Of a stretch of 37,763 nt of DNA, positions 1-7,768 are shown piece after piece (position 1 is the stretch's first letter; each line of letters starts with the position of its first letter). Under the pieces are notes generated by a model, which had not been told where the DNA came from, did not search any database, and worked only from the letters and a program-made list of their open reading frames with translations. The translations under genes and the position numbers were made by a program. Origin of the DNA: Erysipelothrix sp. (GTDB taxonomy: Bacteria; Bacillota_I; Bacilli_A; Erysipelotrichales; Erysipelotrichaceae); assembly GCA_012841625.1 (NCBI GenBank), contig DUUI01000022.1, forward strand, positions 1 to 37,763, read 5' to 3'.

Positions 1-27
1 ACAAACAATGAAAGAGGATATTAAACA

Positions 28-705
28 ATGGATCAATTCGAGCGCAGTAATCTAATTATCAAGGATACATCATTTCATGATAAATGGGTGTGCGTTGTAG
101 GAGTAGGCGGTGTTGGAGCTGCCTGCGTTGAATCCCTTATTAGAACAGGCGTTCATCGCTTGGTTCTTGTTGATTATGATAAAGTGACAGTATCGAATTT
201 GAATCGTCAAATTCAGGCGAATCATGAAACAGTTGGGATGGATAAAACAACGGCTTTAAAAGATAAAATGTTAAAGATTAATCCAAAGGCAGAGATTGTT
301 GAAATTAAACAATTTGTGGATGTGGATAATTTTAAGTTATTACTAGAGTATCCACTTGATTATGTTATCGATGCAATTGATTCAATCCAAGCCAAAGCTA
401 ATTTAATTAAGTTTTGTGTTGATCAAGGCTTACCAATAATCTCGAGTTGTGGCATGGGTAATCGGATTGATCCAACTCAGATTAAAATCTCTCGTTTAGA
501 TAAAACATTTAATGACCCATTAGCAAAATCATTAAGAATCCAATGTCGGAGTAAACAATGTGATAAAATTAAAGTAGTCTTTTCAAAAGAGCTACCACAG
601 AAAAGACCAAAGCCAATTGCTAGTTTAAGTTTTGTGGTCAATGTCGCAGGACATATTTTAGCTAGTGAAGTAATCAAAGACTTAGGAGCTTATAATGAAA
701 CATAA
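28..705 (+). CDS. tcdA: tRNA threonylcarbamoyladenosine dehydratase (TcdA/YrvM-like)
   Basis: E1-like (ThiF/MoeB superfamily) enzyme of 225 residues. The family ATP-dependently cyclises t6A37 of tRNAs to ct6A in the cytoplasm. Visible are the nucleotide-binding glycine motif GVGGVG at residues 25-30, the DYD...NLNRQ segment at 49-61 that contacts ATP, and an INP segment near 85. The C-terminal PKPIASLSFV stretch is typical of TcdA. The start ATG has a GAGG ribosome site 10 nt upstream. In Bacillus the gene sits next to rarA and the hisS-aspS-dtd region, and rarA and dtd are also nearby here, which supports TcdA over other E1-like proteins. It overlaps the next gene by 11 nt, so the two are probably co-transcribed. 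Confidence 0.9.
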   Translation: MDQFERSNLIIKDTSFHDKWVCVVGVGGVGAACVESLIRTGVHRLVLVDYDKVTVSNLNRQIQANHETVGMDKTTALKDKMLKINPKAEIVEIKQFVDVDNFKLLLEYPLDYVIDAIDSIQAKANLIKFCVDQGLPIISSCGMGNRIDPTQIKISRLDKTFNDPLAKSLRIQCRSKQCDKIKVVFSKELPQKRPKPIASLSFVVNVAGHILASEVIKDLGAYNET

Positions 706-1132
706 AGTACATGATTTAACAGGAATTGTGCCTGATAATGGACCAATCCAAATAGATGGACTTGATTTACTTCAGAATGGAGAAAAAATCGGTTCTATGG
801 ATGATGAGACTTTAGATTATCTAGTTGAGAATCGTAAAAACCTCCAAATTTTGAAATTTATTGAACCTCAAGTGACAAGAGAAGGGCAATTAGTTGATGT
901 AAAACTATTTTCTACTTTAAAAACAGATTTAATTGAAGGAAAACAGTTTTCGGTGCTAAAAGTTATTTATTACGGATTAGTTATCATTGCGTCATCAATC
1001 TTCTTGCTTTATACCATCGTTTATGGAACTGTTTGGTGGATCTATTTATTTTTAGGCTTAACACTATTATCTGGGATTGTTTTGTTATATTCGTACCTAA
1101 AAGAACATGGGAGACTAGATAAAAATGAATAA
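695..1132 (+). CDS. hypothetical small membrane protein
   Basis: I do not recognise this 145-residue protein. The N-terminal 85 residues are soluble and mixed-charge. Two hydrophobic segments follow at about 87-108 and 111-132 with a very short turn, then a charged tail (KEHGRLDKNE). This suggests a hairpin membrane anchor with both ends on the same side, probably cytoplasmic. The ATG has an AGGAG site 8-10 nt upstream inside the end of tcdA. The gene overlaps tcdA by 11 nt and msrA by 8 nt, so it is translationally coupled within one operon. Nothing in the sequence gives a function. Confidence 0.75.
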   Translation: MKHKVHDLTGIVPDNGPIQIDGLDLLQNGEKIGSMDDETLDYLVENRKNLQILKFIEPQVTREGQLVDVKLFSTLKTDLIEGKQFSVLKVIYYGLVIIASSIFLLYTIVYGTVWWIYLFLGLTLLSGIVLLYSYLKEHGRLDKNE

Positions 1133-1625
1133 AACAATATATGTTGCCGGAGGATGCTTTTGGGGTGTCGCTGAATATTATCGCCGATTAAGTGGTGTTA
1201 TTTCATCAGTTGTTGGTTATGCTCAAGGACATACCGAAAATCCGACATATCGTGAAGTGTGCACTCAAGAGACATACCACACAGAAACGGTTGAAGTAAT
1301 TTATGATGCAGATGTGATTAGTTTAGAGAAAATTATTGAACATTTGTTTAGAATGATAGATCCAACATCCGTTAATCGCCAAGGAAATGATATTGGAACA
1401 CAGTATCGTAGCGGCATTTACTTAACCGATGAAAAGGAACTCGAAGAAATTAAGACATTAGTTAAGACTTATCAGCAGTATTATACTCAGCCGATAGCAG
1501 TTGAGGTTGAAATGCTTAAAAACTTCTATAGAGCTGAATCTGAGCATCAAGATTACTTGGTGAAAAACCCGAGTGGCTATTGTCATATCGATTTTTCATT
1601 AATTAAAAAGGAAGAACTAAAATAA
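1125..1625 (+). CDS. msrA: peptide methionine sulfoxide reductase MsrA
   Basis: Reduces methionine-S-sulfoxide in proteins, using thioredoxin. The catalytic motif GGCFWG lies at residues 9-14 (nucleophile Cys11), followed by the family segments VVGYAQGHTENPTY and ...HTETVEVIYD. The usual TGHAE triplet reads TYHTE here, a modest divergence. The 166-residue length is that of a single-domain MsrA; no MsrB domain is attached and none lies in the window. It overlaps the upstream membrane protein by 8 nt. Confidence 0.95.
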   Translation: MNKTIYVAGGCFWGVAEYYRRLSGVISSVVGYAQGHTENPTYREVCTQETYHTETVEVIYDADVISLEKIIEHLFRMIDPTSVNRQGNDIGTQYRSGIYLTDEKELEEIKTLVKTYQQYYTQPIAVEVEMLKNFYRAESEHQDYLVKNPSGYCHIDFSLIKKEELK

Positions 1626-1646
1626 ACCTCTATAAAGAATAGAGGT
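1626..1646 (+). promoter_or_regulatory. hairpin covering the ribosome site of the ABC ATPase gene
   Basis: Perfect 7-bp inverted repeat ACCTCTA (1626-1632) and TAGAGGT (1640-1646) with a 7-nt loop. It starts just after the msrA stop, and its 3' arm contains the only Shine-Dalgarno sequence (AGAGGTG) of the following gene. There is no T-tract, so it is not a terminator. It could lower translation of the ABC gene when not opened by ribosomes finishing msrA. That role is inference; the repeat itself is directly visible. Confidence 0.4.
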
Positions 1647-1650
1647 GACT

Positions 1651-2508
1651 ATGTTAAAAGTAAGAGATTTAACGAAATACTATGGACAACACAGAGCGCT
1701 CTCTGAGTTGTCTTTTTCTTTATCAGCCACAGATATACTAGGCATTCTAGGTCCTAATGGAAGTGGTAAAACTACATTGTTTAGGTTGTTATTAGGTTTA
1801 ATTCAGCCTAATGATGGCTATATTGAAATTCCTAGTCATAAAAACCAGAGTCTATATTTTGGCTATTTACCAGAAGAAAGGTCGGTGTATAAAGACATTA
1901 GTGTCAAGGAACAGATTGTTTATTTAGCACAATTAAAAAAGATGAAACTAAAAGACATTGAAAAAGAACTTAATTATTGGTTATATCGCTTTGATATGCT
2001 GAAAGTCAAGAACCATTACATACGAGAACTTTCCAAGGGTAATCAACAAAAGGTTCAGTTTATATGTGCCTTGATTCATAAACCTAAGATCCTGATACTG
2101 GACGAACCTTTAACGGGGCTTGATGCAGCTAATGTTACCTTGTTTAAACAAATTATGCTGGAACAATCAAAAATGGGCAAAGCTATTCTACTGGCTAGCC
2201 ATCAATATGAGGAAATCGAAACCTTTTGTAATCAAGTGCTCCTGTTAAATAAAGGTGAAACATCATTAAAAGGAGATTTACGAGATCTAAAACATGAAGA
2301 TGGCCGAGTCGTTGTTACGTTGGATGATGATCAACAACTTCAGTATAAATATTTGGATGGCTTATTAGATATTAAAAAAGAAGGGAACTACACAGCCTAC
2401 ACCTTTGAAGATCGTTATAGTGCAGAAATCTTGGTGAATCAAGCAAGCAATCCGACATGTAAGATAGAACCAATTGGTCTAAGACGGTTAGTGGAGGAAA
2501 ATGTATGA
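1651..2508 (+). CDS. ABC transporter ATP-binding protein (NatA/YhaQ type)
   Basis: Nucleotide-binding subunit of 285 residues for an ABC-2 type exporter. It shows Walker A GPNGSGKTT near residue 35, an LSKGNQQKV signature, Walker B ILILDEPLTGLDA and a switch His in LLASHQYEE. The C-terminal 70 residues form the accessory domain common in drug, sodium or lantibiotic exporter ATPases. ATG 1651 is preferred over GTG 1645 because the AGAGGTG ribosome site would overlap the GTG. The stop overlaps the start of the permease gene (ATGTATGA context), so the two are translationally coupled. Substrate cannot be told from sequence; Na+ export (NatAB) is only one option. Confidence 0.88.
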   Translation: MLKVRDLTKYYGQHRALSELSFSLSATDILGILGPNGSGKTTLFRLLLGLIQPNDGYIEIPSHKNQSLYFGYLPEERSVYKDISVKEQIVYLAQLKKMKLKDIEKELNYWLYRFDMLKVKNHYIRELSKGNQQKVQFICALIHKPKILILDEPLTGLDAANVTLFKQIMLEQSKMGKAILLASHQYEEIETFCNQVLLLNKGETSLKGDLRDLKHEDGRVVVTLDDDQQLQYKYLDGLLDIKKEGNYTAYTFEDRYSAEILVNQASNPTCKIEPIGLRRLVEENV

Positions 2509-3677
2509 TTAATCTTGTTTTATTTTCCCTGAAAAGACGATTTGTTAATAAAACCAACAAAGTCTTATTAATATTACTTGTTTGTTTAAGTGTTTTTGGT
2601 TTATTCTTTGACCAGATTGTTGAATTCTTTTCATCTGATGATCAGACAACCCTAATTCGCTTAGAGAATATTGATGAAAATCAATTTCTTCTCAATGCAC
2701 TACATATTGAGGTGGATGAGTCGTCTAGCTTATCAATCTCTAGAGTGGATAATAACTTCTTAATTGAGAGTGAATCAATCTTATCGGATATTGAAAAGAT
2801 TGAGCTTGAATCACTAATTTATCCTTATTATCAAGCACAATTAGATCCAAGCATTCAAGAAGTCTTAATTAACTATCGTCACCCTGAGATTGAATACAAA
2901 ACAACCACACAGGAAAATTATCAACAGAAGCATGATAACTTATTCATGGTTATCACAATGATTTACTTTATGATGATTGGCTTTGCGGGGATGTTAGCCC
3001 AGGAAGTAGTAGCTGAGAAAACATCCAATATCTTAGAAATGATTGGGACGAGTGTGTCATTAAAAACTCATTACTATTCTAAGATTATCATTGGTTGGTT
3101 ATCAATTTTGGGTCAGTTCGTTTTTGTGGGATCTGTCTTTGTTGGTGTTCTCTTGTTAAGAGTTTTATTTGATAATGGTCGTGGTTTATTACAGTTACTA
3201 GCAAAGTATAATTTTATAGATGCGCGCTATACCACAATCACATCAATGATCAAACAATTTCTTAGTAATACCAGTTCAATTACAGATTTACTGATATCAC
3301 TTGTTTTCCTATTTATTGGAATATTGATTATTCAATTGATTCTTGTAGTAGTGTCTACCGGTGTGTCAAGTGTTGAAGAAGCTGGAGCTTTACAAAATCC
3401 ATTTTATATTGGCTTACTATTTATGTACTATGGGGCCATGATTTTAAACAATTCAAGTTCAATGACATCTGGATGGGGTTTCTTTTTATCATTTCTTCCG
3501 GTTTTTTCGATGATCTTTATGCCTTCAAGAATTATGATTTATCCTGTGAGTAATTTCCAAATATTATTTGCTTTAATAATAAATGCTTTTGTTTTAATGT
3601 TTGTGATTAAACATGGCGAAAAAATCTATATTAACAATGTTTTGAACTTTAGCAGACGACACATTGTGAAAAAATGA
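2505..3677 (+). CDS. ABC-2 type transporter permease (NatB/YhaP-like)
   Basis: Membrane subunit (390 residues) partnering the preceding ATPase. Membrane segments are visible at about 20-40, 146-166, 190-214, 260-283, 300-318, 325-345 and 350-368. A large polar domain (about 41-145) between the first and second segments is expected outside the cell, as in NatB-like permeases. The motif AEKTSNILEMIGTSVS after the second segment is the typical coupling region (EEKxxRxxEhLlts in the family). A GGAGG site sits 7 nt before the ATG within the end of the ATPase gene. The gene ends in TGA, confirming standard stop usage. Confidence 0.85.
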   Translation: MINLVLFSLKRRFVNKTNKVLLILLVCLSVFGLFFDQIVEFFSSDDQTTLIRLENIDENQFLLNALHIEVDESSSLSISRVDNNFLIESESILSDIEKIELESLIYPYYQAQLDPSIQEVLINYRHPEIEYKTTTQENYQQKHDNLFMVITMIYFMMIGFAGMLAQEVVAEKTSNILEMIGTSVSLKTHYYSKIIIGWLSILGQFVFVGSVFVGVLLLRVLFDNGRGLLQLLAKYNFIDARYTTITSMIKQFLSNTSSITDLLISLVFLFIGILIIQLILVVVSTGVSSVEEAGALQNPFYIGLLFMYYGAMILNNSSSMTSGWGFFLSFLPVFSMIFMPSRIMIYPVSNFQILFALIINAFVLMFVIKHGEKIYINNVLNFSRRHIVKK

Positions 3678-3811
3678 TCGTGTTGTGATTTAATGAAAAT
3701 ATTGTACAATCGAGATTCGTCCAATACGTCCTTAACTATTTGTCATTACCAAATTGAAAAATCACTTGTGAAAAAATCAAAAAATAAGTTAAAGTATATT
3801 AACTTTAGGTG

Positions 3812-3839
3812 TTGACAAACTTTGTGAGGGCAATATAAT
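3812..3839 (+). promoter_or_regulatory. sigma-A type promoter of the repeat lipoprotein gene
   Basis: TTGACA (3812-3817), 16-nt spacer, TATAAT (3834-3839). Both hexamers match consensus perfectly. Transcription would start about 3846, giving a leader of roughly 27 nt with a GGGAGG ribosome site at 3855-3860. The rest of the 195-nt gap after the permease gene (3678-3811) is AT-rich and shows nothing I can identify. Confidence 0.85.
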
Positions 3840-3872
3840 TAAGAACGTGAACAAGGGAGGAAATATCCAATT

Positions 3873-4862
3873 ATGAAAAAACTCGTTCTATTATTAATTG
3901 TTGCTCTTATCGCATTGACATCGTGTTCAAGCGGTGGTGCAGCAGGTTCAAAGAAATATTCAGTCGGTTCTTACAGTATAACAAGCCCTATTGCAGATCG
4001 TAATAAAGTGAATGGTGAAAAAGTTCAAATGAACACAACCTTTGCGACGGTCTTAATGGCAGATGGTAAAGTAGTTAATGTAAGTATTGATACAGCACAA
4101 ACAGATGTTGTGATTGATGAAACAGGAAAAGTTACACTTCCAGCAGAAACACCTACCAAGAACGAAAAGAAAGATGCATACAATATGAAGAGTGCATCTG
4201 AAATCGGAAAAGAATGGTACGAACAAATTGATGCATTAGAAGCAGCACTTATTGGAAAAACTGTTGAAGAAGTTCAAAACTTTGACTTAACAGAAAACAA
4301 CACTGTTGCTGATGCAGACCTAGCGTCTTCAGTTTCTATTACAGTTAATGGCTACTTAGAAGTTGTCGCGCTAGCAATGGAGAATGCTAAAGAAGTTGAA
4401 GGCACTGTTGCACAAATCGGTTCTGCGGTAGAAACAGCGGTTTCTGATCGAGCAGTAGCTGATGGCAATCCTGGCAGAGTTCAATTCAATTCGACATATG
4501 GACATGTTGTCTTAGATGCCGATGGAAAAGTAATTCAAGCATTTGTTGACGTCGCTCAAAATAATGTTGAATACAATGAAAAAGGCGAATGGTCAGATTT
4601 CACAGCATTAGATTCTAAGAAAGTTCGTAAAGAAGACTATGGAATGGCCAATGCGTCTCAAATTGGTAAAGAATGGTATGAACAAGCAGAAGCTCTAGAA
4701 GAGTGGATGGTTGGACAAACTGTTGAAGAAATCAATGGTGTTGCTAAAGATGATTCTGGAAAAGCAACTGATGAAGCTTTAACATCAAGTGTCACTGTTG
4801 GTATCAATGATTATCAATCAATTGTTACTAAAGCATCAGAGAATGCTGTTGAAGTTAAGTAA
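3873..4862 (+). CDS. lipoprotein with two tandem FMN_bind-like repeats
   Basis: Secreted lipoprotein of 329 residues. A signal peptide is followed by lipobox LTSC with Cys18. Two homologous halves follow (about 28-176 and 190-329). Each carries ADGKV-I-V-D-AQ, then Y-M--AS-IGKEWYEQ (111-118 and 264-271), then an ALE...GKTVEE helix, then a D-LASSV / E-LTSSV segment and VNGY / INDY. The arrangement resembles extracellular FMN-binding domains, in which an SGAT-type motif receives covalent FMN. Here the corresponding stretches read ASSVSITV (151-158) and TSSVTVGI (304-311), so classical flavinylation is doubtful. It has its own consensus promoter and terminator, so it is probably monocistronic and abundant. 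Function is unknown; a surface redox or binding role is inference. Confidence 0.7.
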   Translation: MKKLVLLLIVALIALTSCSSGGAAGSKKYSVGSYSITSPIADRNKVNGEKVQMNTTFATVLMADGKVVNVSIDTAQTDVVIDETGKVTLPAETPTKNEKKDAYNMKSASEIGKEWYEQIDALEAALIGKTVEEVQNFDLTENNTVADADLASSVSITVNGYLEVVALAMENAKEVEGTVAQIGSAVETAVSDRAVADGNPGRVQFNSTYGHVVLDADGKVIQAFVDVAQNNVEYNEKGEWSDFTALDSKKVRKEDYGMANASQIGKEWYEQAEALEEWMVGQTVEEINGVAKDDSGKATDEALTSSVTVGINDYQSIVTKASENAVEVK

Positions 4863-4883
4863 TAAACATCAATAGTAAAAAAC

Positions 4884-4920
4884 AAGCCGAGTTTCACATA
4901 CTGTGATCTCGGCTTTTTTT
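4884..4920 (+). terminator. terminator of the repeat lipoprotein gene
   Basis: Stem AAGCCGAG (4884-4891) with CTCGGCTT (4908-4915), an inner TCACA/TGTGA stem, then a run of T to 4920. The minus-strand rarA gene ends just beyond at 4951. Confidence 0.92.
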
Positions 4921-4950
4921 GTAAGAAACTAAACAAAGAAATAATTATTC

Positions 4951-6222
4951 TTATTTTTGATAGTTGCTCTTTTTAAGCGCTCTAAGATTTGAAGACCGCT
5001 TTATTTTGCTAAGCTCATCCAGGTTATTCTTAAGGACCTTTTCATTAGAGTTTAAATTTTGTGGTTCATAAAATATTTCATCCTTCACTTCATCTGGAAG
5101 GTACTGTATTTTATGCCAAATGTCACTGCGTGAATAATCATATTTATCTGCCTCATCAAGTGAAACCGGAGTTAATCTAAGATAATCAGGAGTCTGAGTA
5201 GGATTTGTCCTAATGCTATGAAGCGCCCTATCAATACCAATATTAGCTGATTTAGATTTAGGAGACAGGGCTAATTCAACCACCGCATTGGCTAACATAA
5301 TTCGTCCCTCAGGAAAACCAACTCTTTTAGCAGACTCAATCGCAATCAGTACCCGTGAAACAAGTTGCGGATTAGCTAAGCCAATATCCTCATACGCAAT
5401 CGTTAAAAGTCTTCTTTCAATAGAAATTAAATCATTCGCCTCAATTAGTTTTGCTAAATAATATAAACTAGCCTGAACATCACTGCCTCGAATACTTTTT
5501 TGAAAGGCTGATAATGTATCATAATAATTATCACCATCTTTACTAAAAGAAATATTAATTTTAGGCGCAATACTTACAAGCCCATCATAAGTAATAATAT
5601 TATCTGATGCATTTAAAGCAGCCAGTTCTAATAAATTGAGTGCATAACGTGAATCACCATTACTATTATTAACAATTAATTCTAAAGCAGATTGCTCAAT
5701 TGAAAGTTCATCGTTAAATCCCTTTGGATGTTGAAGCGCTTGATTAATAATTTGAGAAATGTTTTCTTTGGTGAGCGTTTTAAACTCAATTAAATGAGTC
5801 CTTGATCTAATGGCCGGGTTAATCGCAAATAAAGGATTGGCTGTAGTAGCACCAATTAATGTAATTAAACCGTCCTCTAGATGAGGTAATAGATTATCCT
5901 GTCGATCTTTATTAAGGCGATGAACCTCATCCATAATTAAAACTAAGCCATTACTCATCTTAGCTTCCATAAAGATCCCATCCAGTTCCTTTTTATTCCC
6001 AGTCACCGCATTAAACAAGCGATAAGGTCTTTGAAGTAAGTCAGCCAAAACCATGGCAGTTGTTGTTTTTCCAGATCCCGGCGGACCATAGAAAATCATT
6101 GAAAACAATGAATCATTTTCAACCATTTTTCTTAGGATACCATCTTGATTAAATAAATGTTCCTGACCCTTTATTTCATCTAAAGAAGTAGGTCGTATTT
6201 TAAAAGCTAAAGGTTCTTTCAT
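4951..6222 (-). CDS. rarA: replication-associated recombination protein A (RarA/MgsA), AAA+ ATPase
   Basis: Clamp-loader-like AAA+ ATPase of 423 residues, acting at stalled replication forks. Walker A is GPPGSGKTT (46-54), Walker B is LVLIMDEVHRL (DEVH 98-101), and sensor/arginine-finger region GATTANPLFAINPAIRSR follows. The C-terminal region has the MgsA_C segments GSDVQASLYYLAKLIEAND and RLLTIAYEDIGLANP. In Bacillus the equivalent (yrvN) is beside tcdA. The ribosome site is poor: the start lies only 6 nt from a TAAAAT -10 element, so the mRNA is probably leaderless (see the promoter entry). It is convergent with the lipoprotein gene and divergent from dtd. Confidence 0.95.
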   Translation of the reverse strand: MKEPLAFKIRPTSLDEIKGQEHLFNQDGILRKMVENDSLFSMIFYGPPGSGKTTTAMVLADLLQRPYRLFNAVTGNKKELDGIFMEAKMSNGLVLIMDEVHRLNKDRQDNLLPHLEDGLITLIGATTANPLFAINPAIRSRTHLIEFKTLTKENISQIINQALQHPKGFNDELSIEQSALELIVNNSNGDSRYALNLLELAALNASDNIITYDGLVSIAPKINISFSKDGDNYYDTLSAFQKSIRGSDVQASLYYLAKLIEANDLISIERRLLTIAYEDIGLANPQLVSRVLIAIESAKRVGFPEGRIMLANAVVELALSPKSKSANIGIDRALHSIRTNPTQTPDYLRLTPVSLDEADKYDYSRSDIWHKIQYLPDEVKDEIFYEPQNLNSNEKVLKNNLDELSKIKRSSNLRALKKSNYQK

Positions 6223-6227
6223 ACATC

Positions 6228-6259
6228 TATTTTAACCTATTTAATAAAATGTTAAAATA
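6228..6259. promoter_or_regulatory. overlapping divergent promoters of rarA and dtd, both apparently leaderless
   Basis: A 9-bp inverted repeat, TATTTTAAC (6228-6236) and GTTAAAATA (6251-6259), places a TAAAAT -10 on each strand: 6253-6258 for dtd, 6234-6229 for rarA. Seven nt separate the dtd -10 from ATG 6266, and six nt separate the rarA -10 from ATG 6222. These are the usual distances to +1, so both transcripts would begin at or next to the start codon. With 17-nt spacing each -10 overlaps the other gene's -35 position (TTTTAA). Seen directly: the repeat and spacing. Inferred: leaderless initiation. Confidence 0.5.
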
Positions 6260-6265
6260 AGGATG

Positions 6266-6715
6266 ATGAAAATAGTCGTTCAACGAACCTTAGAAGCCAG
6301 TGTTTTGGTCGAGAATAAACAAATTAGCTCAATACAAAAGGGTTTTTTGTTGTTGGTCGCCATTGAAAAAGATGATACAATAAGTGACCGTGAGTGGTGC
6401 GCTAAAAAAGTGAGCGGTTTACGTGTGTTTGAAGATGAAAACAACAAGCTAAATTTAAACATTCACCAAGTAAAGGGGAAGATATTATCAGTCTCTCAAT
6501 TTACACTTGCCGGCAATGTCGAAAAAGGCAACCGCCCTTCTTTTACACAAGCCCAAACGCAAGAACTCGCAAAACAACAATTTGATGAATTCAACAACAT
6601 GTTAAGGGCACATGGTTGTCATGTCGAAGAAGGACAATTTCAAGCAGATATGAAAGTACAATTGACCAATGAAGGTCCAGTTACTCTTATAATAGAGTCT
6701 AATGGGAGGAAATAA
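6266..6715 (+). CDS. dtd: D-aminoacyl-tRNA deacylase
   Basis: Hydrolyses D-aminoacyl-tRNAs (and Gly-tRNA-Ala), a chirality proofreading enzyme of 149 residues. It carries the family motifs SQFTLAG...KGNRPSF (the SQFTL active-site loop) and NEGPVTLIIES (the Gly-cisPro-type NxGPVT motif). I place the start at ATG 6266 (MKIVVQR, matching the family's MR-VVQR beginning) rather than ATG 6263: the AAGGA is too close to either ATG to act as a normal ribosome site, and a -10 element lies 7 nt upstream. It is the first gene of a dtd-folD-DUF951-ychF operon; the TAATG junction overlaps folD by one base. Confidence 0.93.
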   Translation: MKIVVQRTLEASVLVENKQISSIQKGFLLLVAIEKDDTISDREWCAKKVSGLRVFEDENNKLNLNIHQVKGKILSVSQFTLAGNVEKGNRPSFTQAQTQELAKQQFDEFNNMLRAHGCHVEEGQFQADMKVQLTNEGPVTLIIESNGRK

Positions 6716-7575
6716 TGGCAAAAAAATTAGATGGAAAGCAAATGGCAGCAGTCATTGTCGAAGAAGTAAAACAAGAAGTAACCAAAATTTTAAACGATAA
6801 AGAAGGAAGAGCACCGCATTGTGCCGTTTTATTAGTTGGAGATAATCAGGCCTCTAAAGCTTATGTCGCCAGCAAAGAAAAAATGTTTAAAAAAGTAGGC
6901 ATGACTTCATCAGTGTATCGAATTGAAGCAGATGTTACTCAAGAACAACTTCAAGAAGTTGTGGACAATCTAAACCAAGACGAAGAGGTCGATGGAATTT
7001 TAGTTCAACTTCCGCTTCCAAAGCATCTAAACGCCAAACCAATTATTGAATCAGTAGACCCAACCAAAGATGTCGATGGGCTCACCATTGAAAATCAAGG
7101 GTATTTATTAAGAGATGAAGGCTTAAAACCATGCACACCATTAGGTGTCGTTGAATTACTTAAGCGATACGATATTCCAATCGCAGGCAAAAACTGTGTC
7201 GTCATCGGTCGATCTGATTTAGTCGGACGTCCAGCAGCCATGTTAATGTTAAAAGAAAATGCGACAATAACAATTACCCATTCAGGTACAGAGAATCTTA
7301 AAGAACACACCCAAACAGCAGAGATCTTAATCGTCGCTATGGGCAATGCTGGCTATATCGATGAGTCATATATTAAAGAGGACGCAGTTGTAGTCGATGT
7401 CGGAATACATCGAGTAGACGGAAAAATAGTCGGTGATGTCACTCAAGATGCATTTGATAAATCATCTTATTACACACCAGTACCAGGAGGTGTTGGTCCT
7501 ATGACCATCGCAATGTTAATGTCCAATACCTTACTAGCCTACCAAAGGAGAGTCAATGCAACCCAAAGTTTATGA
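6715..7575 (+). CDS. folD: bifunctional methylenetetrahydrofolate dehydrogenase / cyclohydrolase
   Basis: Interconverts 5,10-methylene-THF and 10-formyl-THF in one-carbon metabolism. It has 286 residues, the normal length. Catalytic Tyr50 and Lys54 sit in AYVASKEKM, Gln98 in ILVQLPLP, and Asp121 in KDVDGL. The NADP-binding segment GRSDLVGRP is at 165-173, and the C-terminal PGGVGPMTIAML signature is intact. An AGGAGG-type site (GGGAGG) ends just before the ATG, and the start overlaps the dtd stop. It overlaps the DUF951 gene by 20 nt. Confidence 0.96.
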   Translation: MAKKLDGKQMAAVIVEEVKQEVTKILNDKEGRAPHCAVLLVGDNQASKAYVASKEKMFKKVGMTSSVYRIEADVTQEQLQEVVDNLNQDEEVDGILVQLPLPKHLNAKPIIESVDPTKDVDGLTIENQGYLLRDEGLKPCTPLGVVELLKRYDIPIAGKNCVVIGRSDLVGRPAAMLMLKENATITITHSGTENLKEHTQTAEILIVAMGNAGYIDESYIKEDAVVVDVGIHRVDGKIVGDVTQDAFDKSSYYTPVPGGVGPMTIAMLMSNTLLAYQRRVNATQSL

Positions 7576-7768
7576 TTTAGGTGATATTGTTCAAATGAAG
7601 AAACCTCATCCGTGTAAGCAATCCCCTTATTTTGAAATTGTTCGCATGGGTGCAGATATAAAGATTAAATGTCAGGGCTGTGGAGCTGTGATAATGTTTG
7701 ATCGTTATGAGTTTAATAAAAAACTAAAAAAAGTAATTGAAAGAAAATCAGAGGAAATAAAAGAATGA
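7556..7768 (+). CDS. DUF951 family protein (YyzM-like)
   Basis: Small 70-residue protein with the family pattern Y-LGDIV-MKKPHPC-----E-VRMGADIKIKCQGCG. The conserved Cys residues (one in HPC, two in KCQGC) suggest a small metal-binding or nucleic-acid-binding beta fold; the family's function is not established. An AAAGGAG site precedes the ATG inside the end of folD. Its stop overlaps the ychF ATG (ATGA). In B. subtilis the homologue also sits beside ychF, so the neighbourhood is conserved. Confidence 0.88.
   Translation: MQPKVYDLGDIVQMKKPHPCKQSPYFEIVRMGADIKIKCQGCGAVIMFDRYEFNKKLKKVIERKSEEIKE

Noticed and set aside
1-55. End of an upstream gene
   Set aside because: Several frames end here (TAA at 22-24 and 53-55), but too few codons are present to tell which, if any, is a real gene end.
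1645-1650. GTG 1645 as the start of the ABC ATPase
   Set aside because: The GTG overlaps the only ribosome site; ATG 1651 is better spaced and begins with the usual MLKVRDLTKYYG.
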